Shown: positions 52,106-59,610 of the stretch, one piece after another
Numbering within the stretch: the stretch's first letter is position 1
Layout: each line of letters opens with the position of its first letter
Source: Chryseobacterium defluvii
GTDB taxonomy: Bacteria; Bacteroidota; Bacteroidia; Flavobacteriales; Weeksellaceae
Assembly: GCF_014204415.1 (NCBI RefSeq)
Contig: NZ_JACHLE010000002.1
Location: 496,001 to 560,000, forward strand
DNA length: 64,000 nt
Reading direction: 5' to 3'
Notes under the pieces: model-generated
Databases searched by the model: none
Told to the model about the DNA's origin: nothing
Seen by the model: the letters and a program-made list of their open reading frames with translations, nothing else
Program-made: the position numbers and the translations under genes

Positions 52106-54670
52106 TTATTGTGGCTTTGAAGGAGCTCCGGAATTGGGTTTTGGATCCTGCTGGCCGGGTTTTTTAGGCTGGTTGTTGAAATTACCATTCGGGTTTTGCG
52201 GCTGAACATTTTTATTCTGTGGGGAAGAAGGCTGCAAAGGCATATTATTTCCCTGATTTTGAGGAATAATATTTCCCTTATTGTCCGTAGTCTGGAAGCC
52301 AAGGTCACTCTTCAGATAATTCAGCATTTCCTTGGCCTTCTCTCCTTCCGGGGTTTTTGAATAGTTGAGAGCGATCTGTTCCAATTGCAGGATCATCACC
52401 TCCTTACCGCTTGATTTACCGGTATTGAAAGCATTCAGCAAATACAATTTAGGAACCAGAGCATCTTTCGGGTATTTCTGAATAGCCTGATCAATCACCC
52501 CTTTGCTTTCCTCAAACTTTTCCGATTCAAACAGGGCATATGCTCTTTTGTATTCATTTTCCACATCTGCGGAAGATTTTACAAAGGTATTGTTCTTAGG
52601 ATTTCTCGCAAATTCGGCGTAAGAAGTATAAGGATAGTCGGCCAGTAAGATCTGCTTCGCCCTATCCCCTGCCTGAGGGGTTTTCTCATAGTTCATGGCA
52701 AAGATCTCATACAAAGCCTGCAGCATCACCTTTTCTTCGGGTTTATTATCTACCAGGTCATAGAGTGTTTTGGTAGCCAACGGGGTATTTGTAAAATAAT
52801 TGTGGTACATGATCCCCAATCCTAATGAAGCAGTATCCCTGTCTTTTTTCAGCTGGGATAATTTTCCGGCATCCACAGGAATCTGCTCAATATAATAAGC
52901 GGGTTCAAAACGTCTTGGATTAGGAGCGGAAGTAACTCCCAAAGCCTCGTTTTTAAGATCCTCAATAGAGCTCATTTTTTTAGAATAACGCCAGTTGTCG
53001 GCAAGAGCCCTCTCACCCCAAACCTGTTTGAAAGAAGAAGACCCTTTGCTTACCGTATTCATATTACCAAAATAAAAACCTTTGGTTGTAGTCCCGAATT
53101 CCTCAAAAGAACCGGAATTGTTGGCAAAAATAGAATTGGCATTATAATCCCCGGTATCAAAACCTTTGCTTCTCTCTGCACGCTTTCTTTCCAGCTCTTC
53201 TCTGGCTTCTTTCGCTTTTATTTTTTCAATATGTTTGGCAAAATATTCATTCCTTTGGGCATCATTCATTTTAGCTAATGCGAGGATACTGTCATTTTTC
53301 TTAATTAAGTAATAATTTTTGGAGATTTTCTTAATATTTTCAGACTGATCCTTTAAAAGCACTTTCGACGGCTCATAAGACATTACGGCAAGGGCGGAAT
53401 CATAATAACTCCCTGCTCCTATATAGTCGTTCTTTTCAAGGTATGACTTCCCTATTTCATAATAGGTCAATCCGCGGACCTGAGGGTCTGAAACCTTTTC
53501 AAATAAAGATTTTCTGAAAAACTCCTGCGCTTCATCCTTTTTGCCGGCATTATTCGCCATTAATCCCAAAGCATAGTAAAATTCATTTTTTCTGGAAGCG
53601 TAAGTCCCCTTTTTACTGATATCTTCCAGATATTTTTTAGCCCCGTTGTAATCGCCTTTTCCATTAAATGTTTTGGCAACTTCTATCTGGGATTTTACTT
53701 CGAATTCAAAATCATTGGCATACTTATAAGCCGCCATAAAGCTTTCTCTCGCAGCCTCATTTTTCCCTAATTCTGATAAAACCTGCCCTCTTAAATAAGC
53801 AATACGGCTTTTAAGCTTTCTGTTGCTGTTCAGTTCGAATGCCCGGTCAAGCTCTTTGGTAGCCTCTTCTTTCTTTCCCGCATCCAGAAGAGCCTCAGAG
53901 TTATAAATGCTTAGCAGTTTATCATAGGACTTATCTATTTCTTCTCCCTTAATTTTAGCAAAAGTTTCATTGGCTTTGTGATAATTCTTAAGCTGGGCGT
54001 ATGCCACACCCTGATAGATCTTTGCCAGCGCAATCCTTTTATCGTCCTTCATATGGGAGAAAACATAATTTAAGGCATCCAGAGCCTCCAGAGCCTTATT
54101 CTGATAGATCCTGGATTGTGCAAGGATCATGTAGGCATCAAAGATCTTTTTATTCTTTTCCTCCCCGTTTTTAATTACGGAATATTTGTTGATCGCTTTC
54201 AAAGCTTTAGCCTCAGCAATCTGAAGAGGGGTAGCACTCGTTAAATCAACATCACCAGACTCCTGGGATGGGGATAATATAGGATTGATGAGATCTCCTA
54301 CGCTGCCCGGCATATCCGATGGTTTTGAAGGAATTGTCCTTCCATTGGAATTGTTTTTATTACCGGAAGGCCTGTTGACCTCCGCCATTTTCATGGAATT
54401 TTCGGCAAAAGCCTGAGACTGCCCCAGATCACTTCCCAAAGGCTGATCTTCATACGTAAGGATAGGAATATAAGGGGCATAAAAATTATCCTTATGACCT
54501 TTATCCCGGCTCGTAAATTCACTGTTCAATGCATCTTTCGCATTAAAAAGCGTATTATAATATGTGGAAAACCCTTTCATGAACTTTGATCGCTGTTCCG
54601 GCTTTTTTGTTTTGGTAGCACACGAAACAATGATACATGCTGCTAAAAGGAATAAAATATTCTTTTTCAT
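52106..54670 (-). CDS. sprE: SprE/PorW-type TPR lipoprotein (gliding / type IX secretion)
   Basis: Encodes 854 residues. Lipoprotein signal with LAACIIVSC (Cys about 16). Many tetratricopeptide repeats lie between about 150 and 440 and again at 640-790, matching SprE (PorW), which links the type IX secretion PorN-PorM parts and supports gliding. The N-terminal segment KFMKGFSTYYNTLFNAKDAL is typical. The C-terminus is a Pro/Gln/Asn-rich disordered tail (about 795-854). It is monocistronic here. Confidence 0.87.
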   Translation of the reverse strand: MKKNILFLLAACIIVSCATKTKKPEQRSKFMKGFSTYYNTLFNAKDALNSEFTSRDKGHKDNFYAPYIPILTYEDQPLGSDLGQSQAFAENSMKMAEVNRPSGNKNNSNGRTIPSKPSDMPGSVGDLINPILSPSQESGDVDLTSATPLQIAEAKALKAINKYSVIKNGEEKNKKIFDAYMILAQSRIYQNKALEALDALNYVFSHMKDDKRIALAKIYQGVAYAQLKNYHKANETFAKIKGEEIDKSYDKLLSIYNSEALLDAGKKEEATKELDRAFELNSNRKLKSRIAYLRGQVLSELGKNEAARESFMAAYKYANDFEFEVKSQIEVAKTFNGKGDYNGAKKYLEDISKKGTYASRKNEFYYALGLMANNAGKKDEAQEFFRKSLFEKVSDPQVRGLTYYEIGKSYLEKNDYIGAGSYYDSALAVMSYEPSKVLLKDQSENIKKISKNYYLIKKNDSILALAKMNDAQRNEYFAKHIEKIKAKEAREELERKRAERSKGFDTGDYNANSIFANNSGSFEEFGTTTKGFYFGNMNTVSKGSSSFKQVWGERALADNWRYSKKMSSIEDLKNEALGVTSAPNPRRFEPAYYIEQIPVDAGKLSQLKKDRDTASLGLGIMYHNYFTNTPLATKTLYDLVDNKPEEKVMLQALYEIFAMNYEKTPQAGDRAKQILLADYPYTSYAEFARNPKNNTFVKSSADVENEYKRAYALFESEKFEESKGVIDQAIQKYPKDALVPKLYLLNAFNTGKSSGKEVMILQLEQIALNYSKTPEGEKAKEMLNYLKSDLGFQTTDNKGNIIPQNQGNNMPLQPSSPQNKNVQPQNPNGNFNNQPKKPGQQDPKPNSGAPSKPQ

Positions 54671-54754
54671 TATTCAATATAACTCGCTAATCTGCTTTTT
54701 ATTATAAAAAGTTGATGATTTTGTAAAAATAGTAAAATTTTGTATTGAAAACTT

Positions 54755-55312
54755 TTATATTTCTTTCAGGATTTTGTAAACCACATGAGTTGGAAGTCCC
54801 ATTATGGTATAGAAACTTCCATTCATTTTTTTGATTTTAGCCATACCCAGCCATTCCTGTATCCCATAGCTTCCCGCTTTGTCAAAAGGACGGTATTTAT
54901 GGATATAGTATTGAATTTCAGCATCTGAAATTTCATCGAACTCTACCTCTGCCATATCCGTTTCCGTAAAAATTTTATCATATGTTTTTATGGTAATTGC
55001 CGTATAAACCTGATGAGTCCTTCCGGCAAGAGTCCGAAGCATTGTTTTGGCATCGGCTTCATTATTTGGTTTTCCCAGGATACGGTCATCAATCGCTACA
55101 ATGGTATCGGCCGTGAGCAGAACTTCACCATCTTCAGGAACTCCAAACGCATCGGCTTTTAATAAGGAAAGATAGCCGGCTGCCTTTTCTATCTCAATTT
55201 TTTCAGGCAGGACTTCTTCGCAGTCTATTTTCACTACTTCAAAATCGAATCCTAAGCCGGATAATAATTCTTTTCTTCTCGGAGACTGTGATGCTAAAAG
55301 TAATTTCATCAT
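54755..55312 (-). CDS. maf: Maf family nucleotide pyrophosphatase
   Basis: Encodes 185 residues and hydrolyses non-canonical or pyrimidine dNTPs to monophosphates. Motifs: LLASQSPRRKELLSGLG (about 5-21), LLTADTIVAIDDRILGKP (about 65-82), RTHQVYTAI, and DKAGSYGIQEWLG (about 143-155). It is the third gene in a minus-strand set with kdsC and a DUF2520 gene, 6 nt after kdsC. Confidence 0.94.
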   Translation of the reverse strand: MMKLLLASQSPRRKELLSGLGFDFEVVKIDCEEVLPEKIEIEKAAGYLSLLKADAFGVPEDGEVLLTADTIVAIDDRILGKPNNEADAKTMLRTLAGRTHQVYTAITIKTYDKIFTETDMAEVEFDEISDAEIQYYIHKYRPFDKAGSYGIQEWLGMAKIKKMNGSFYTIMGLPTHVVYKILKEI

Positions 55313-55318
55313 AAAAAA

Positions 55319-55837
55319 TTAAACAGATTGCGTATTATCGTCATGCCAGTTCCCCTGCACTTTCATCACCTGCTCTATCACATCGCGTACAGCCCCGCTT
55401 CCACCCTGTTTCTGGGAAATATAATCGGCGATCCCTTTGATCTCAGGAACGGCATTTTCCGGACATGCAGCAATGGCTGAGTTTTCCATGATATGTAAAT
55501 CAGGAAGGTCGTCTCCCATAGTTAAGATTTCTTCATTTTTAAGGTTATATTTCTTTTTAAAATCTTCAAAATCCACCATTTTATCATAAGATTTAGGGTA
55601 GTAATCCTGAATACCCAGATAATTGATCCTGTGTTTTACCATTTCATCATTTCCACCGGTAATAACACCTATTAAGTAATTGCTTTTTAAGGCTTTAACT
55701 ACGGCATAACCATCCAGGACATTCATGACCCGGCACATATTTCCTCCCGGAAGAAGATAGACACTCCCGTCTGTGAAAACACCGTCTACATCAAAAACAA
55801 ATGCCTTAATATCTTTTAATTTCTCTTTATAGCTCAT
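55319..55837 (-). CDS. kdsC: KDO-8-phosphate phosphatase KdsC (HAD)
   Basis: Encodes 172 residues. It removes phosphate from KDO-8-phosphate in lipopolysaccharide synthesis. HAD motif I is FVFDVDGVFTDGSVYLLPGG (about 13-32), motif II in IGVITGGNDEMVKHR and motif III/IV in LTMGDDLPDLHIMENS. The short cap-less form is typical of KdsC. It overlaps the DUF2520 gene by 11 nt. Confidence 0.93.
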   Translation of the reverse strand: MSYKEKLKDIKAFVFDVDGVFTDGSVYLLPGGNMCRVMNVLDGYAVVKALKSNYLIGVITGGNDEMVKHRINYLGIQDYYPKSYDKMVDFEDFKKKYNLKNEEILTMGDDLPDLHIMENSAIAACPENAVPEIKGIADYISQKQGGSGAVRDVIEQVMKVQGNWHDDNTQSV

Positions 55838-56576
55838 ACATTTCTTGAATAGAATGATTCATTGTTTTATAAATTTCAAGGCTCTCACCCTGCAGTAATT
55901 GTTCGTGCAATTGTAAAACCCTTTCATCATTTCTCACTGCGGGGCCGGTTTGTGCCGATCTCGGTTCAATTTCATAAATTTTATGAACCGTTTCATCAAT
56001 AAGAGGCAGAAAATAATCAAAAGGAATTTCCTGGGAATCCGAAATCTCCTTAGCCCTTGAAAAAAGATGGTTGACAAAATTACAGGCAAAAACAGCAATA
56101 AGATGAATGTATTTCCTTTTTTCATAGGTGCTTTCCATGACATTTTTTGAAATTTTGGAAGCAATAGTGAAAAGAAGCTTTTTGTCATCTTCATTCTCAG
56201 CTTCTATAAAAAACGGGATTTTTTCATAATCCAGATCCTTGGATTTTGAAAAGGTCTGCAAAGGATAAAAGCTTGATTTTCTGTAGTCCCCCACTAAAAT
56301 TTCCTTAGGAAGAGATCCTGAAGTATGGGCAACCAGACAATCTTTTTTAATGATAATCTTTGAAACATTTTCTACTGAATGATCACTTACACAAAGGATA
56401 TAAAGTTCCGCATCCTCCAGAATTTCCGTAGAATAAGGGATGTTCAATTCTTCGGAGATCTTTTTCAGATCCCCTTCATTCCTGCCAAAAATCTGGGTTA
56501 AAGGAATATTATTCAGGACAAAAGCCTTCGCCAGGTGGTAGGCAACATTTCCGGAACCGATAATTACAGTTTGCAT
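55827..56576 (-). CDS. Rossmann-fold DUF2520 domain oxidoreductase-like protein
   Basis: Encodes 249 residues. N-terminal NAD(P)-binding Rossmann (VIIGSGNVAYHLAKAF, about 4-19; LYILCVSDHSVENVSK) and a C-terminal DUF2520 helical domain (about 125-249, with HLIAVFACNFVNHLFSRAKE). The family resembles ketopantoate/6-phosphogluconate dehydrogenases, but its substrate is unknown. Its ATG is only 4 nt from a TAnnTTTG box, so the transcript may be leaderless. It is the first gene of the kdsC-maf operon. Confidence 0.87.
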   Translation of the reverse strand: MQTVIIGSGNVAYHLAKAFVLNNIPLTQIFGRNEGDLKKISEELNIPYSTEILEDAELYILCVSDHSVENVSKIIIKKDCLVAHTSGSLPKEILVGDYRKSSFYPLQTFSKSKDLDYEKIPFFIEAENEDDKKLLFTIASKISKNVMESTYEKRKYIHLIAVFACNFVNHLFSRAKEISDSQEIPFDYFLPLIDETVHKIYEIEPRSAQTGPAVRNDERVLQLHEQLLQGESLEIYKTMNHSIQEMYEL

Positions 56577-56580
56577 CTAA

Positions 56581-56588
56581 CAAAGATA
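56581..56588 (-). promoter_or_regulatory. candidate -7 element (TATCTTTG) 4 nt before the DUF2520 gene ATG
   Basis: Perfect TAnnTTTG on the minus strand. The spacing to the ATG at 56576 would place the start site at or next to the start codon. Confidence 0.4.
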
Positions 56589-56639
56589 AGATTTTATGAT
56601 ATTTGGACTAAAAATTGAATAAGTAATTTAACTTTTAGA

Positions 56640-56647
56640 TATTTTTG
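56640..56647 (+). promoter_or_regulatory. -7 promoter element (TATTTTTG) for the ECF sigma operon
   Basis: Perfect TAnnTTTG, 26 nt before the sigma factor ATG; a TTG lies at 56615-56617. Confidence 0.45.
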
Positions 56648-56673
56648 TAATCCAAAACAGTGAAAGCATCTTT

Positions 56674-57225
56674 ATGAAGATCAAGGACGCAGAAATTATT
56701 GCGATGATGCAGAACCCGCGAAGCCAGGATAAAGGGCTTCGTGCACTGATGGATGCTTATCAGAGCAGGTTGTATTGGCATATAAGGAGGATCACTGTGG
56801 ATGGAGATCTTGCTCAGGATACTTTGCAGGAAACGTTCATAAAGGCTTACCAGAACTTTCACCAGTTCAAGAATGACAGCCAGTTGTATACATGGTTGTA
56901 CAGAATTGCAACCAATGAAGCGCTGCAGCAGATCAACAAGCTCAAAAAAATGCAGAAGACGGATGAAGATGCCGAATATCATATGCAGAACCTTGTAGCT
57001 GATAATGCGGAAAGAGATGCAGAGGAAATACAAATATTATTACAGAACGCCATACAAAGCCTGCCTGAAAAACAGAAACTGGTATTTATGATGAGGTATT
57101 ATGATGATCTTCCCTACGAGGAAATATCGAAAATTGTAGATATGTCCGTAGGAACCCTGAAGACAAATTATCATTATGCCAAACAAAAAATAGAAGAATA
57201 TATAAAAGAAAATTACGAAAGATAA
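56674..57225 (+). CDS. ECF-type RNA polymerase sigma factor
   Basis: Encodes 183 residues. Region 2 (about 20-90) has YWHIRRITVDGDLAQDTLQE and FKNDSQLYTWLYRIATNEAL. Region 4 (about 125-180) has LPEKQKLVFMMRYYDDLPYE and SVGTLKTNYHYAKQKIEEY, a helix-turn-helix for the -35 element. It leads an operon with a probable anti-sigma factor and a Spy/CpxP-like protein, consistent with an envelope stress response. The activating signal is unknown. Confidence 0.93.
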   Translation: MKIKDAEIIAMMQNPRSQDKGLRALMDAYQSRLYWHIRRITVDGDLAQDTLQETFIKAYQNFHQFKNDSQLYTWLYRIATNEALQQINKLKKMQKTDEDAEYHMQNLVADNAERDAEEIQILLQNAIQSLPEKQKLVFMMRYYDDLPYEEISKIVDMSVGTLKTNYHYAKQKIEEYIKENYER

Positions 57226-57244
57226 TTTTTTGAGAAACTGAAAG

Positions 57245-57781
57245 ATGAAAGATTTTGATATAGAAAAACTGGAACGTAAAAACATTTACAAAGTACCGGA
57301 TCATTTGTTTGAAAATATTCAGGGAAAAGTAATGAATGAAGTGCAGAGCGGGAAAAAAGCTCCCATTTTTAAGCTGAACTGGGCATACACTGTGGCGGCT
57401 GCAGTGGTTTTGATCTTTGGAATTACTTTTGTTTTAAATTCTGAAAATAATTCAACTGAAGAAACGGCTGGTGCTACGGATACATATGCTTTGAGTAAGC
57501 CGGTACCTAAAACCGAAAGCGAGAAGGCATATGAAACCCTGAAATCAGATTTAACTTCTGTTGAAAATACTAATCACATAGTTGAAAACCAAGGAAGTAA
57601 AAATATGACAGACCTGCAGAAAACTAAAACTGAAAAAGTAACAACCCCGCAAACAGTGAAAGCTGTTTCAAAACAAGAAGAGACGCAGATGAACGAATAC
57701 TTGGATTCTTTCACCAACTCTGAAATTTCAGAACTGGCAAGCAATTCGACACAGGATGTTTATTTGGATCTATATAATTAA
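57245..57781 (+). CDS. putative anti-sigma factor (single TM)
   Basis: Encodes 178 residues. A cytosolic N-terminus (1-45, KLERKNIYKVPDHLFENIQG) is followed by a single TM helix (about 48-65, WAYTVAAAVVLIFGITFVL) and a low-complexity periplasmic tail rich in Thr, Glu, Ser and Lys. Topology and position 19 nt after the ECF sigma gene fit an anti-sigma factor, although no zinc-binding motif is visible. Confidence 0.7.
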   Translation: MKDFDIEKLERKNIYKVPDHLFENIQGKVMNEVQSGKKAPIFKLNWAYTVAAAVVLIFGITFVLNSENNSTEETAGATDTYALSKPVPKTESEKAYETLKSDLTSVENTNHIVENQGSKNMTDLQKTKTEKVTTPQTVKAVSKQEETQMNEYLDSFTNSEISELASNSTQDVYLDLYN

Positions 57782-57787
57782 AGAAAG

Positions 57788-58297
57788 ATGAAAAAGATAT
57801 TATTTACACTTTTTATATTGTATGGTTTTGGCTTGAATGCTCAAAGGACGGATTATGACTGGAAAAAAATGGACCCAAAACAAAGAAAAGAGGTAATAAA
57901 TAATCTTTCTCCTGAAGAAAGAAAAGAACTTCTTAAAAAATTCAGAAATAATATGGTGATGGATAACCTGAACATAGATTCCGGCGATAAGGCTGAATTT
58001 ACGACCATTTATAATGAGTATCTCGAAAACCAGAAGAAGATAAAAAACGAATTTGATTCCAACTTTGATCCCGAAACCCTGTCTGATCAGGAAGCTAAGC
58101 AAAAGCTGCAGCAGAGTTTTGATGTAGGACAGAAATTATTAGATAACAGAAAAAAATACGCTGATAAAATGCAGCAGGTGATTCCTTGCCAAAAAGTATT
58201 GAAGCTGTTTCAGTCTGAAGGAATGATGAGAGACAAAATGAATGAAAGAAAGCCTCACGGAAGCAATAAGGCGGCAAGGCCCAGACAAAACCCATAA
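57788..58297 (+). CDS. periplasmic Spy/CpxP-like helical protein
   Basis: Encodes 169 residues. Signal peptide (about 1-18, ending NAQ), then charged helical hairpins containing LSPEERKELLKKFRNNMV and ...LLDNRKKYADKMQQVIPCQKVLKL. The pattern of charged helices in a small exported protein resembles Spy/CpxP periplasmic chaperones. The C-terminus is basic. It follows the anti-sigma-like gene by 6 nt, so it may be a target and feedback component of this sigma system. Confidence 0.7.
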   Translation: MKKILFTLFILYGFGLNAQRTDYDWKKMDPKQRKEVINNLSPEERKELLKKFRNNMVMDNLNIDSGDKAEFTTIYNEYLENQKKIKNEFDSNFDPETLSDQEAKQKLQQSFDVGQKLLDNRKKYADKMQQVIPCQKVLKLFQSEGMMRDKMNERKPHGSNKAARPRQNP

Positions 58298-58319
58298 TAG
58301 TTTATTTTTTTAATGTTGG

Positions 58320-58352
58320 ACGACTCTCACAAATCTTTTGTGAGAGTCGTTT
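58320..58352 (+). terminator. terminator after the ECF sigma operon
   Basis: Arms ACGACTCTCACAAA and TTGTGAGAGTCGT around a short loop, followed by TTAATTTTT. Confidence 0.82.
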
Positions 58353-58375
58353 AATTTTTATGTACTTATATTTAT

Positions 58376-58383
58376 TATTTTTG
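58376..58383 (+). promoter_or_regulatory. -7 promoter element (TATTTTTG) for the 342-aa secreted protein gene
   Basis: Perfect TAnnTTTG, 16 nt before the ATG at 58400. Confidence 0.45.
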
Positions 58384-58399
58384 CCGGAAAAATTAACCG

Positions 58400-59428
58400 A
58401 TGAAAAAAATAGTATTTTTCACATTATTTTCTATTTCCCTGTATGCTCAAAAAAATGAATTCATTGAGCTTAAGGAAAGCATAAAAGACAAAAAAGCACT
58501 TACAAAATCCCTTACCGTAATTGATAACAGAGCCAGTGGAGAGATCGGGACCATTTCTGATAAAGGCCAGCCGGTGGAGGTGAAGTTTGCTGATGAAAAT
58601 ATTAAAAGCTATGTAGAAAAATGGTTTTCAAAAGACAATAAAGAAAAGGGAAACAATGATATTGTCCTGATGCTGGAGGAACTGAAAGCCTATGATGAGA
58701 AAGATCCGGGACAAGAATATGCTTTCAGTAAGATTGGGATTAAGATTTCAAGCTTCATCAAAAGAAATGACAGGTATTATTTTATCAACCGGTTCGATAA
58801 TGTGATTGTTTCGGATCCTAAAAGAACAGTACAGGCTCCAAGATATCTGGCGCAGACGATCTCAGACATCCTGACGGAATTTATTAAAGCTTCCTATACC
58901 AATTCTGTTTCCAGCCAGTATATCCCGGAAAAAGACATCAATAATTACAATGCTTATCTGAGCAAAAACTATGATGCATTAATGACATCTGAGCTGAAAG
59001 ACGGGGTCTATATGAGCTTTAAAAACTTTTTGTCTCAGGAACCCGCATTTGGATACCGTACAGAGAAAAACAGAAAAGGAGAAGTGGTACGGGTGAAGTA
59101 TAAAACAGAACAGATCCCGCTGGATGATGTTTATTGTTATGTGGAGGCAGGAAAGGCTTATCGCCTGACGCCGGTGGGTTTTCTTGAAATGGAAAAAGAT
59201 GATAAAGGATTCTATATTGTTGCAGCCAGGACCGATCTTTTTGCAGAAAATCAGGGAGGAGGGATGATGGTAGGAGCTATAGCCGGAGGAGCTTTAGGTG
59301 CCATTATTGGTGCTGCAATTGATTCAGGAAATAATAAAGGAGCTATAGCAGGTTTCGGATTCAGATCTCGAACTTTGTCCAATGTTTATATAGACTCTAT
59401 AACCGGAGGATATATTTTTGAAAAGTAA
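58400..59428 (+). CDS. secreted protein with C-terminal glycine zipper
   Basis: Encodes 342 residues. Signal peptide (about 1-16, ending YAQ). The main body is mixed alpha/beta without a known motif. Near the C-terminus is a glycine-zipper hairpin, MVGAIAGGALGAIIGAAIDS (about 292-311), as in membrane-inserting or lipoprotein-like proteins, then FGFRSRTLSNVYIDSITGGY. Monocistronic. A conserved but uncharacterised envelope protein is the best description. Confidence 0.7.
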   Translation: MKKIVFFTLFSISLYAQKNEFIELKESIKDKKALTKSLTVIDNRASGEIGTISDKGQPVEVKFADENIKSYVEKWFSKDNKEKGNNDIVLMLEELKAYDEKDPGQEYAFSKIGIKISSFIKRNDRYYFINRFDNVIVSDPKRTVQAPRYLAQTISDILTEFIKASYTNSVSSQYIPEKDINNYNAYLSKNYDALMTSELKDGVYMSFKNFLSQEPAFGYRTEKNRKGEVVRVKYKTEQIPLDDVYCYVEAGKAYRLTPVGFLEMEKDDKGFYIVAARTDLFAENQGGGMMVGAIAGGALGAIIGAAIDSGNNKGAIAGFGFRSRTLSNVYIDSITGGYIFEK

Positions 59429-59505
59429 TTAAAATATTATACAGCCCTTAGAACGTTTATTTATAAATTCGATTGACTATCAGTATTTTATATACTTAAT
59501 ATCAT

Positions 59506-59552
59506 AGCTTTTGATAAAAGCTTTGTGTTAAAAATTATTTTATTTTTAACAC
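59506..59552. other. two hairpins upstream of the toxin gene
   Basis: AGCTTTT/AAAAGCT (59506-59522) and a perfect 10-bp stem GTGTTAAAAA/TTTTTAACAC (59525-59552, 8-nt loop) lie next to each other, just upstream of the toxin promoter. They may terminate the upstream gene or be an operator. Confidence 0.5.
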
Positions 59553-59577
59553 GTCAGGTTTTGTCGCTGTCCGAATC

Positions 59578-59585
59578 TACATTTG
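59578..59585 (+). promoter_or_regulatory. -7 promoter element (TACATTTG) for the toxin operon
   Basis: Perfect TAnnTTTG, 25 nt before the ATG at 59611. Confidence 0.5.
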
Positions 59586-59610
59586 GATCATAATAGTAAA
59601 ATATACCATT

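Noticed and set aside
59429..59610. tRNA or small structured RNA gene in the gap before the toxin
   Set aside because: Only simple AT-rich hairpins; no cloverleaf or conserved RNA motif.
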